Shown here piece by piece: positions 1-6,386 of a stretch of DNA of 8,520 nucleotides. A program made the position numbers and the translations under genes. Where the stretch lies: contig CAMOQY010000051.1 of the NCBI GenBank assembly GCA_946623295.1, positions 1 to 8,520 of the forward strand. The letters run 5' to 3'. Numbering within the stretch: position 1 is the stretch's first letter; each line of letters starts with the position of its first letter. This stretch comes from an uncultured Lachnospiraceae bacterium. Lineage in GTDB: Bacteria; Bacillota; Clostridia; Lachnospirales; Lachnospiraceae. The notes beneath the pieces are model-generated. The model was not told the origin of the DNA. It made no database searches and was given only the letters and a program-made list of their open reading frames with translations.

Positions 1-11
1 AAGGAGAAAAA

Positions 12-1385
12 ATGCAGGAGATAAAATGCCCGAAATGCGGAGAGGTTTTTGCAGTAGATGAGTCGGGTTATGCCGCCATCGTCAAGCAGGTCCGCGACGC
101 AGAGTTTGAAAAGGAAGTCAGCTCCAAGACGAGCGGCGCCGTAGCGCTGGCCGAGGCCCGGAAAGACAGGGTCATAGCCGATCTGCACAGTCAGATCGCG
201 GCTTTGAAGAGCGCAAACGAGAGCGCGCTGTCCGCAAAGGAGACGGAGGCGCAGCTGACGATCGCCCAAAAGGAGGCCGACAAGGACAGGATCATCTCAG
301 AGCTGCAGGCAAAGCTTTCAAAGTACGACTCCGAGAAAGCGGCCGAGATCCAGAAGATCAAATCAGATAACAGCCAGGAGATCGCGTCAAAGGATCAGGA
401 GATCCAGCGGCTGAACGCTCAGATCACACTTGACAAGGCCCAGGCAGCCAACGCGGTCAAAGATGCCGTGGCGGAAAAGGAGATCGAGATCCTGCAGCTA
501 AGGAACGACGTCAAACAGGAGCAGAGCAACCGCGAACTCAGCGAGAAAAGCCTTAAGGAGTCATACGAGGCTCAGCTTAAGGACAAGACCGAGCAGATCG
601 AGTACTACAGAGACCTTAAATCCCGCCTGTCCACAAAGATGGTGGGCGAGACGCTGGAGCAGCACTGCGAGATCGAGTTCAACAAGCTCCGCGCCACCGC
701 TTTTCAGAAAGCTTATTTTGAAAAAGACAACGACGCCAGGACCGGCAGCAAGGGCGATTATATCTACCGCGAAAAAGGCGAAGACGGCACGGAGTTCATA
801 TCGATCATGTTTGAGATGAAGAACGAGATGGACGAGACCGCGACGAAGCACAAGAACGAGGACTTTTTCGCCAAGCTTGACAAGGACCGCCGGGAAAAGA
901 AGTGCGAATACGCGGTGCTGGTCTCGCTTCTTGAGGCGGACAACGAACTCTACAATTCCGGTATCGTGGATGTGTCGTACAGATACGACAAGATGTACGT
1001 CATCCGTCCGCAGTTTTTCATTCCGATGATAACCATCCTCAGAAATACCGCCCGCAATTCACTTGCGTACAGGCAGGAGCTCGCCCAGATCCGCAATCAG
1101 AATATCGACGTCACGAATTTTGAGAGCAAGCTTCTGGATTTCCAGGAGAAGTTCGGAAATAACTACCGGCTGGCAAGCGAGAAATTTCAGACCGCGATCG
1201 ACGAGATCGACAAGACCATCGACCATCTGCAAAAGGTCAAGGAGGGTCTCATCGGTTCCGAGAGACAGCTGCGCCTTGCGAATGACAAGGCTCAGGATCT
1301 CAGTGTAAAAAAACTGACCCGCGGCAACAAGACGATGCAGGCGAAGTTCGAGGAGCTGAGATCTGACGGCTCCGGCACGGAGTGA
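12..1385 (+). CDS. DUF2130 family protein with zinc-ribbon start and long coiled coil
   Basis: The 457-residue protein starts at the ATG at 12, 5 nt after an AAGGAG ribosome binding site at 1-6. An N-terminal CPKCG half zinc ribbon (residues 6-10) is followed by a segment of DAEFEKEV type, then a Lys/Glu/Gln-rich coiled coil over roughly residues 45-215. The C-terminal domain, about 220-370, matches what I know of DUF2130: conserved GSKGDYIYR (D249), FEMKNE (E268, K270) and YAVLVS. The D...ExK spacing fits a PD-(D/E)XK nuclease-like fold, so DNA binding or cleavage is possible, but this is inference and the biological role of the family is not established. A second helical stretch (about 375-440) ends the protein. 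Length is normal for the family and there is no signal peptide or membrane segment, so it should be cytoplasmic. It appears to be monocistronic here: 194 bp containing a terminator separate it from the next gene. Confidence 0.85.
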   Translation: MQEIKCPKCGEVFAVDESGYAAIVKQVRDAEFEKEVSSKTSGAVALAEARKDRVIADLHSQIAALKSANESALSAKETEAQLTIAQKEADKDRIISELQAKLSKYDSEKAAEIQKIKSDNSQEIASKDQEIQRLNAQITLDKAQAANAVKDAVAEKEIEILQLRNDVKQEQSNRELSEKSLKESYEAQLKDKTEQIEYYRDLKSRLSTKMVGETLEQHCEIEFNKLRATAFQKAYFEKDNDARTGSKGDYIYREKGEDGTEFISIMFEMKNEMDETATKHKNEDFFAKLDKDRREKKCEYAVLVSLLEADNELYNSGIVDVSYRYDKMYVIRPQFFIPMITILRNTARNSLAYRQELAQIRNQNIDVTNFESKLLDFQEKFGNNYRLASEKFQTAIDEIDKTIDHLQKVKEGLIGSERQLRLANDKAQDLSVKKLTRGNKTMQAKFEELRSDGSGTE

Positions 1386-1429
1386 AGTTTTCCGGGCTTC
1401 CTGTCCCGTATTTGGTACATCCTGCAGGG

Positions 1430-1435
1430 TATAAT
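1430..1435 (+). promoter_or_regulatory. Candidate -10 box (TATAAT) ahead of the PolC-like/AAA operon
   Basis: A perfect TATAAT lies 45 nt downstream of the DUF2130 stop. There is no good -35 at 17 bp: TTGGTA at 1412-1417 is only 12 bp away, and no TGn extension is present. If used, transcription would begin near 1442 and give a leader of about 140 nt holding the two stem-loops at 1452-1491 and 1525-1542. Low-to-moderate confidence. Confidence 0.35.
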
Positions 1436-1451
1436 TTCTTCATAGATCACT

Positions 1452-1491
1452 GATCCGTCGGGCCGGGAATCCTGAGCCGGCCTGGCGGATC
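1452..1491 (+). other. Strong stem-loop in the 1386-1579 intergenic region
   Basis: Arms 1452-1466 and 1477-1491 pair over 15 bp with two G:U wobbles around a 10-nt loop (1467-1476). The 3' side continues CAAAAATCACC, so there is no U tract and it is a poor intrinsic terminator on the + strand. It may be a leader structure for the downstream operon, a 3'-end stabiliser of the DUF2130 mRNA, or part of an attenuator with the terminator at 1525-1549. Confidence 0.6.
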
Positions 1492-1524
1492 AAAAATCAC
1501 CTTACACAAAACAATAATTTTTTC

Positions 1525-1549
1525 GGCGCGGATACCGGCGCCTGTTTTT
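1525..1549 (+). terminator. Intrinsic terminator, possibly a leader attenuator
   Basis: GGCGC (1525-1529) pairs with GCGCC (1538-1542), and inner GG (1530-1531) with CC (1535-1536), around a 3-nt ATA loop with one bulged G. TGTTTTT follows at 1543-1549. It lies 140 nt after the DUF2130 stop and 31 nt before the next start codon. It can simply end DUF2130 transcription. If the TATAAT at 1430 is a real promoter, it would instead act in the leader of the next operon. Confidence 0.6.
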
Positions 1550-1579
1550 AAAGTACGCGAAAATCGTGAGGGGCGGACC

Positions 1580-2680
1580 ATGCATTTCAAAATATTTATT
1601 GAAAAGAACGCGCCGCGCAGCGGCTGCATCTGTTATAGCAGACCTTCGGCTGGTCAGATCGAAGAATCATATGGGTTTATTGAAAGATACGGACGCCATC
1701 TCGCGGAAGATTATGCTGACCGGCCTGCGGCATGCAGCGCTCTTGACAGTGCGCTCCGCGGACTGAAAAAAAGCGGTGCGGCGGTAAACTACACGATTTT
1801 AATGGAGATCATGTGTGATCAGAATTTTCGGGATCTACCCGGTCTGATCTATTACCGCGGCAGAATATCGATCCTTGACTATATTCTGGGCATCAGCGGA
1901 GTCGATCCCGCGCCGGCGCATTACGCATGCACGAAATGCTTCAAGTCCCTTGCCGAATCCGGCGGTGACGGCCTCGATCTGCCGGAGCGGTCCTGCCCCT
2001 CATGCGGCGGTATTCTTGAAGGCGGCGGGCATGGCTGTGAGGAGGAATTGTGCTGGGTCGGCGGGAGGAGACCGCCGTTCACACTTTTGGTGACCGAGAG
2101 GTCTCTGGCACAGATCAGAGAAACCATGAGCGAGCTGAAATATTTACGATCCGAAAAGGAAGGGTACGATGTGATTCCGTTTGTCATCAGCCCAAAACTG
2201 GAGGAAGCGGAGCTGCGCGACATGAAAAACGGCATGATCAGGGGACTTTTTCCGGGCCCTTTGCCCTATCAGTACCGGGATATGGCGCGGCGTATCATAA
2301 AAAGCAGCGAAAAGCTTTCCCGGATCGACGCTGCCGGCATCGACAGCATGGAAAAACTGATCAGACTGACTGCCCTGCGCTTCGGGCTCTTTGACCGTGA
2401 TCCGGGCGAATTGCTCGAGGATGAGTCGGCGCTCCTGACGGAAGACGACGTGTTTCGCCTCATTGCGGGCAAGGGCCTCGATGGGGATGCGGCAGCGGCC
2501 GAGACACGCAAGATCGCGCGCGGCGGGTATGACCCGGAAAGGCACGATGCTTTCTTTGAGGACCGGTCGCCTGAGGGCCGTGGTATCAGGTATTTGTGGA
2601 CTCGTGCCGAATGTGTCTCGCACCTGTATGAGCAGGCGCTGATATATGGAGGAAGCGACGGAAAGCAGGCACTGCAGTAA
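1580..2680 (+). CDS. PolC-like zinc-finger protein lacking polymerase catalytic motifs
   Basis: A 366-residue protein with ATG at 1580 preceded by GAGGGGCGG (1568-1576). Residues 98-150 resemble the zinc-finger region of Bacillota PolC (DNA polymerase III alpha). ILGISGVDPAPAHYACTKC lines up with PolC's LTGITEVNPLPPHYVCPxC, and GLDLPERSCPSCGG with GFDLPDKxCPxCG; C117, C120, C139 and C142 are the likely zinc ligands. Further on, EKLIRLTALRFG (258-269) resembles PolC's SELVQISGLSHG, and a segment around 300-320 resembles its VYLIYQGLxPSLAFKIMExVRKGKG. The PolC signature PDIDLNFSGE with catalytic aspartates and the GTIGTVADK segment are absent, replaced by unrelated sequence at about 155-250. 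I therefore read it as a catalytically dead, domesticated PolC core. The alignment is from memory, so homology is probable rather than proven. It forms an operon with the AAA+ gene 18 nt downstream. No function is assigned. Confidence 0.7.
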   Translation: MHFKIFIEKNAPRSGCICYSRPSAGQIEESYGFIERYGRHLAEDYADRPAACSALDSALRGLKKSGAAVNYTILMEIMCDQNFRDLPGLIYYRGRISILDYILGISGVDPAPAHYACTKCFKSLAESGGDGLDLPERSCPSCGGILEGGGHGCEEELCWVGGRRPPFTLLVTERSLAQIRETMSELKYLRSEKEGYDVIPFVISPKLEEAELRDMKNGMIRGLFPGPLPYQYRDMARRIIKSSEKLSRIDAAGIDSMEKLIRLTALRFGLFDRDPGELLEDESALLTEDDVFRLIAGKGLDGDAAAAETRKIARGGYDPERHDAFFEDRSPEGRGIRYLWTRAECVSHLYEQALIYGGSDGKQALQ

Positions 2681-2698
2681 AGCGAAAAGGAGCAGGAT

Positions 2699-4702
2699 AT
2701 GCAGTTTTATAAAGTTGAGGGAGTATGGAAAGACAAGCCGGCGGGAGAGGGATCCGAAAGCGATTCCGCGCTTATCAGCAGGCTGGAGGATGTCTCAAAG
2801 GATGTGGCTGGCGGTGCGTCTGACGGGTCGTACGGCTGCTTTTACAAGGCCAGCGAAGATGTCATCGGGATCGCTGTTGTCTGTGAAAACCGTGATCCGC
2901 AAGGGGTCGCGGAAACGCTGCTAAAGCGTGCCGGGATACAGCTGACGCGGGTGAGATATGAGGAGATTACCACAAAAGCTTTTAAAAACCTGCTCAGGCA
3001 GGCGTGTAAAAAATCTCTGGTCTTTGACGATGACGAAATAATCAGCGGGCTGAACATCGACGGGCTGTACGGGTATAATTCCAGTCAGTACGGCGAAAAG
3101 ATATTTGATCAGAAGAATGAGCGCGCCATCCGCTCCATGGTGAAAAAGCGGCTGGTGTCTGATTCACTGACCCGGGAGCTCGACAGGATCCTGGACGATG
3201 AGCCCAGGAAGCGGTTTGCCGGACACCCTGCCCACTATTTTCTCGAAACCGACGATCATGATGCGATGCTGGAGACCTACCGGCTGCTGCTGGAGAGTCT
3301 GTATCTGCGAGGCAGGATCGTCAGCCGGAGATATCACTACGTGGATTTTGATTATGAAAGCGATGTGGACAGGAACAGCTATGAGACTCTGTACAGATGC
3401 GCCAGGGGTGGAGCGATCGTAGTCCGGTACAAGCCCGGACTCGGAGGTGAGAGCGGCCTGGCCGGAGGTGAGAGGGCGGTCATAGAGGACCTGTGCGAGG
3501 TGATGAAAAAATACAGAAAGGACGTGCTTACGATATTCTGCCTTCCCAAGGAGTGCGGGGTTGCAAAGGCAGTCTTTATGGATAATCTCTCCAATATATG
3601 TTTCATTACAATAAGTGAAACACTGTCGTCATACGACGAGTCGGTTGCTTTTCTGAAAGGACTTGCAAAGGACGACCACATCAGGGCTGACAGACAGCTT
3701 GCCGGAGCGCTGGATGCCGACCGCAGGTATTATGCAGCGGAGCTGCGCAGGATATACGACAGATGGTATGACAACAAGCTCAGGACGGCCGTTTTTCCGC
3801 AGTATGCGGATCTCGCAGCGATAAAGGAACCCGAGGCAAAGAAGAAAGCCCGCGGCAGCGCATACGGCGAGCTCAGTAAAATGATAGGTCTTGACAGCGC
3901 GAAAAAAGTGATCGATCAGGCGATAAACTATTATAAGATCCAGAGGGTTTACGCGGGCAGAAGTCTTGGTTTTGGGCGGACCTCCATGCATATGATTTTT
4001 ACGGGAGCTCCCGGTACTGCCAAGACGACCGTGGCCAGGCTTTTTGCGGAGATCATGAAAGATAACGGGATCCTTTCCAGAGGACATCTTGTCGAGGCAG
4101 GGCGCGGGGACCTTGTGGGCAAGTACGTAGGCTGGACAGCGAAATGCGTAAAAAAGAAGTTTGAGGAAGCGGAGGGAGGAGTACTTTTCATCGACGAGGC
4201 GTATTCGCTGGTGGATGGCCTCGAGGGCGGCTATGGAGATGAGGCGATCAACACGATCGTGCAGGAGATGGAAAATCACAGGGAAGACATGATCGTGATT
4301 TTCGCCGGATATCCCGACAAGATGGAGGGTTTTCTCGCAAAAAATCCCGGGCTTCGCTCCAGGATCGCTTTTCATGTGAATTTTGAGGATTACAGTGTGG
4401 ACGAGCTTTGCAGGATAGCGGAACTGATCGCCTCAAAAAAAGGCCTCCGGCTTGGCAAAGGAACACCGGAAAGGCTGTCGAAGGTATTCGAGGCGGCTGT
4501 TGAAAAGGATGATTTCGGCAACGGTCGTTTTGTCCGCAATGTCATAGAAAAAGCGCAGATGTCGCTGGCTTCGAGGCTGGTCGAGCTGGATCCCGCCGAC
4601 GTTAGCGATGCTCAGGTGATAACGATCATGCCGGAGGATATCGAGCTCCCCGAGGCCTTGCGTTTCAGGAAGGAAAAACTGAAAATCGGCTTTATTGCGT
4701 AA
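2699..4702 (+). CDS. AAA+ ATPase, CbxX/CfqX (SpoVK) type, with divergent N-terminal module
   Basis: A 667-residue protein with ATG at 2699 after AAAGGAG (2686-2692, 6-nt spacing), 18 nt behind the PolC-like gene and probably co-transcribed with it. The C-terminal half (about 395-655) is a CbxX/SpoVK-type AAA+ module: MIGLDSAKK entry motif, Walker A GAPGTAKTT (436-444, K442), Walker B VLFIDEAY (495-502), sensor FAGYPDKM (535-542) and NPGLRSR arginine-finger region (549-555). Ala replaces the usual Gly before the Walker A lysine. The N-terminal half (1-390) has no Walker A; segments GGAIVVRY (237-244) and DVLTIFCLP followed by NICFITISETL look like the beta strands of a degenerate AAA domain (inference). 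CbxX proteins such as Rubisco activase CbbX remodel partner complexes using ATP, so the likely role is remodelling a partner, perhaps the neighbouring protein. It is cytoplasmic, with no membrane segment. Confidence 0.85.
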   Translation: MQFYKVEGVWKDKPAGEGSESDSALISRLEDVSKDVAGGASDGSYGCFYKASEDVIGIAVVCENRDPQGVAETLLKRAGIQLTRVRYEEITTKAFKNLLRQACKKSLVFDDDEIISGLNIDGLYGYNSSQYGEKIFDQKNERAIRSMVKKRLVSDSLTRELDRILDDEPRKRFAGHPAHYFLETDDHDAMLETYRLLLESLYLRGRIVSRRYHYVDFDYESDVDRNSYETLYRCARGGAIVVRYKPGLGGESGLAGGERAVIEDLCEVMKKYRKDVLTIFCLPKECGVAKAVFMDNLSNICFITISETLSSYDESVAFLKGLAKDDHIRADRQLAGALDADRRYYAAELRRIYDRWYDNKLRTAVFPQYADLAAIKEPEAKKKARGSAYGELSKMIGLDSAKKVIDQAINYYKIQRVYAGRSLGFGRTSMHMIFTGAPGTAKTTVARLFAEIMKDNGILSRGHLVEAGRGDLVGKYVGWTAKCVKKKFEEAEGGVLFIDEAYSLVDGLEGGYGDEAINTIVQEMENHREDMIVIFAGYPDKMEGFLAKNPGLRSRIAFHVNFEDYSVDELCRIAELIASKKGLRLGKGTPERLSKVFEAAVEKDDFGNGRFVRNVIEKAQMSLASRLVELDPADVSDAQVITIMPEDIELPEALRFRKEKLKIGFIA

Positions 4703-4714
4703 AACACAGGCACA

Positions 4715-4850
4715 GTCTGCGGAAAGGTCATTTCGGAATCGCTTCAATGCGCCTGCTCGCGGAGTGTGTCTGCGGAAAAGCTATTTTGCAACTGTCTCAA
4801 TGCCCCGCTCGAGGAGTGTGCCTGTGGAAAAGCCATTTTGGTGGCTTTCG
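4715..4850. repeat. Tandem repeat, about 52-53 bp unit, 2.5 diverged copies
   Basis: Units begin at 4715, 4768 and 4820, each with G(T/C)CTG(C/T)GGAAA, followed by an ATTT(C/T)G block. The first two units also share TCAATGC and a CTCG(C/A)GGAGTGTG end; the third stops after about 31 bp. The third copy can form a small hairpin (AAAGCCA 4829-4835 with TGGCTTT 4842-4848). The array fills the space between the AAA+ stop and the shared terminator. I see no gene in 4703-4930. Confidence 0.65.
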
Positions 4851-4876
4851 GAACAGGGATACATCTTCATAAAAGT

Positions 4877-4914
4877 AATAAGCCGGCTGCCTGTAAAAAA
4901 GCAGCCGGCTTATT
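4877..4914. terminator. Terminator between convergent AAA+ and cyclophilin genes
   Basis: A perfect 14-bp inverted repeat, AATAAGCCGGCTGC (4877-4890) and its complement at 4901-4914, flanks a 10-nt loop. It begins 16 nt past the cyclophilin stop. On the minus strand the stem is followed by ACTTTTAT and on the plus strand by GGTTCTTC, so U tracts are weak on both sides. It most likely serves the cyclophilin gene and may also stop read-through from the AAA+ operon. Confidence 0.75.
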
Positions 4915-4930
4915 GGTTCTTCGCTTGATG

Positions 4931-5452
4931 TCAGCATTTTTCGGGTTCAGGGTATTCCGCGCCAAACGTTTCGGCCGTGATAGATTCGATGCGCTGCTCG
5001 CGCAGAGGACGGTCGCTCCAGTCTGTAGGTGTCTGGGCTATGCGGTTCACGAAGTCCATGCCTTCGGTGACTTTGCCGAAAGCAGCATACTGCCCGTCGA
5101 GATGGGGCGCGTCCGCGTGCATGATAAAGAACTGCGACCCGGCGGAGTTGGGAGCCATGGTGCGCGCCATGGAGAGCACTCCGGGGGTATGGCGAAGGTC
5201 GTTTTTAAATCCGTTCGCGGTAAATTCGCCTTTGATGCAGTACCCCGGGCCGCCGGTTCCGGTGCCGTTAGGGCAGCCGCCCTGGATCATAAAGCCTTCG
5301 ATAACACGGTGAAAGATCAGCCCGTTGTAGTAGCCCTTGCGGACAAGGCTGAGGAAGTTGTTGACAGTGTTGGGCGCGGTCTCGGGGTAAAGCTCCGCCT
5401 TGATAACGCCGCCATCCTGCATGGTGATGGTGATTACGGGATTCTGTGACAT
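4931..5452 (-). CDS. Cyclophilin-type peptidyl-prolyl cis-trans isomerase
   Basis: Catalyses cis-trans isomerisation of Xaa-Pro bonds during folding. The ATG at 5452 is chosen because it follows AAAGGAA and starts at MSQNPVITITM, the normal cyclophilin start. An in-frame GTG at 5527 would add 25 residues from repeat DNA and is rejected. The 173-residue product is a single minimal domain with no signal peptide, so cytoplasmic. Family motifs are intact: FHRVI with catalytic R49, then F54, M55 and Q57; GTGTGGPG at 63-70; SQFFI at 106-110 (F108/F109). The Trp of human CypA is replaced by His117, as in many bacterial forms that bind cyclosporin poorly. The PqqD gene lies upstream on the same strand, 281 bp away across a repeat array, so co-transcription is uncertain. 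Confidence 0.95.
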   Translation of the reverse strand: MSQNPVITITMQDGGVIKAELYPETAPNTVNNFLSLVRKGYYNGLIFHRVIEGFMIQGGCPNGTGTGGPGYCIKGEFTANGFKNDLRHTPGVLSMARTMAPNSAGSQFFIMHADAPHLDGQYAAFGKVTEGMDFVNRIAQTPTDWSDRPLREQRIESITAETFGAEYPEPEKC

Positions 5453-5488
5453 AAGAGTTTCCTTTCCTGTTTGGTTGAAATCTGATCT

Positions 5489-5502
5489 GCCGGCGCGCCG
5501 GC
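5489..5502. repeat. Perfect 14-bp GC palindrome upstream of the cyclophilin gene
   Basis: GCCGGCGCGCCGGC is its own reverse complement. It lies 36 bp upstream of the cyclophilin start, at the edge of the repeat array. It could be a protein-binding site or a hairpin in the leader; no known operator is recognised. Confidence 0.5.
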
Positions 5503-5515
5503 CTTTAAACGGGCT

Positions 5516-5759
5516 TACGTCGCGCACCGGGGCCTTGCCCGGCAGAAAATCAATCTTCTAATAGATTGACGCCGTGCGCCGGAGTCTTGCCGGGCATCTA
5601 ATTATGTATACGCCGCGCGTCAGGGCCTTGCCGGGCAGAAATCAATCTTCTAATAGATTGACGCCGCGCGTCAGGGCCTCGCCCAGCAGAAATCAATCTT
5701 CTAATAGGTATACGCCGCGCGCCGGGGCCTTGATCAATCTTCTAATAGATTTACGTCGC
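5516..5759 (-). repeat. Tandem array derived from the 3' end of the PqqD gene (about five units)
   Basis: The string TCAATCTTCTAATAG occurs at 5550, 5642, 5693 and 5734, and a degenerate version lies at about 5596, giving spacings of about 46, 46, 51 and 41 bp. The copy at 5734 is the actual end of the PqqD gene: on the minus strand it encodes RDVNLLED and the stop. Units are joined by a GC-rich linker of GCCCGGCAAGGCCCTGACGCG type. In the copies at 5550 and 5642 TCAATCT and AGATTGA form a perfect 7-bp stem with a 6-nt loop; in the genic copy one base breaks it. The array fills most of the 281-bp gap between the PqqD stop and the cyclophilin start, and no other gene is seen there. Confidence 0.8.
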
Positions 5760-6006
5760 GCAGTTTTTCCGCGAGTGAGCGAATGTCAGAGAGGACCTTT
5801 TCGCGGTCCGTCACGTCATATTCCTCCATGACCTTGTCCGCAAGAGCCTCCTCGCTGATTCCCCCGCGCATGGCCTCCGCCATGAAGTTCGCAGTTTCAT
5901 TCAGTTTGATTATGCCGTGAAATGCCGTGCCGCTCTCGTTTTCTACCTCGACCAGCATATACTCGCCGGCAACTTCTGTTATAATGACTGAATCCTTAAG
6001 CTTCAC
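5734..6006 (-). CDS. PqqD family protein
   Basis: A 90-residue protein. I choose the GTG at 6006 because GGAGG lies at 6017-6013 with a 6-nt gap and the product begins VKLKDSVIITEVAGEYMLVE, the usual PqqD-family start. An upstream TTG at 6084 would add 26 unlikely residues. The motif KLNETANFMAEAM in the middle is typical of PqqD-like proteins, and the C-terminal half is a helical EALADKVMEEYDVTDREKVLSDI pattern broken by a turn. PqqD domains bind leader peptides of ribosomally made, modified peptides and hand them to a modifying enzyme. Here the likely partner is the HprK-like gene at 7022, divergent and about 1 kb away. No radical SAM enzyme or precursor is visible. The last codons belong to a repeat unit copied several times downstream. 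Confidence 0.75.
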   Translation of the reverse strand: MKLKDSVIITEVAGEYMLVEVENESGTAFHGIIKLNETANFMAEAMRGGISEEALADKVMEEYDVTDREKVLSDIRSLAEKLRDVNLLED

Positions 6007-6084
6007 TTTTGACCTCCGCTTGTGCTGGCCGGCTAAGCACGGCCACCCTTGAATTTCGATACCGTTTTCATGTGCTGCTTTCAC

Positions 6085-6090
6085 ATTCTA
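6085..6090 (-). promoter_or_regulatory. Candidate -10 box for the PqqD gene
   Basis: On the minus strand TAGAAT lies about 80 nt upstream of the GTG start and follows a T-rich tract (complement of the A run at 6101-6112). No clear TTGACA-like -35 is present. Weak support. Confidence 0.3.
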
Positions 6091-6175
6091 TCATGAGCGT
6101 AAAAAAAAATAAACCGCCTTCTCCTTAAAAGTGCTCGCCGCCCGGCACAGTCAGCACACCGCAGCCCGCCCGATA

Positions 6176-6226
6176 CCCGGCGCTGCGAGAACACTACCGT
6201 CAGCCCGGCGCCCGGCGCTGCGAGAA
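6176..6226. repeat. 16-bp direct repeat in GC-rich intergenic DNA
   Basis: CCCGGCGCTGCGAGAA occurs at 6176-6191 and again at 6211-6226, 35 bp apart, with looser GTCAGC/CCCGGC similarity around it. It sits in the non-coding stretch 6120-6380. I see no credible gene there on either strand. Confidence 0.55.
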
Positions 6227-6386
6227 TTCCGCAGCTCGTTCAGGTACAGGTTTCAGACGCTGCAAACGGTACGTCTTCGCTATTCCGTAAAAGCAAAGGC
6301 TCCAAAACCTTGTCGCCTCCCTCAAATCAGGTGCGCAAAGCTTTTTATTGAGCCATTCCATGATTTATACGGAAAACGGACGCGCG

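Noticed and set aside
2144..2623. A 159-codon open frame on the minus strand
   Set aside because: It is antisense to the PolC-like gene, which has a ribosome binding site, a zinc motif and an operon partner.
3629..4375. A 248-codon open frame on the minus strand
   Set aside because: It is fully antisense to the AAA+ gene, including the Walker A and B motifs; its product has no recognisable domain.
4766..5449. A 227-codon open frame on the + strand
   Set aside because: It is antisense to the cyclophilin gene over most of its length and begins in the 52-bp tandem repeat. The cyclophilin frame has clear motifs and a ribosome binding site.
5574..5831. An 85-codon open frame on the + strand with repeated TPRVRA and NQSSNR peptides
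   Set aside because: It is the PqqD-tail repeat array read on the opposite strand and runs into the PqqD gene in antisense; the pattern comes from the DNA repeat.
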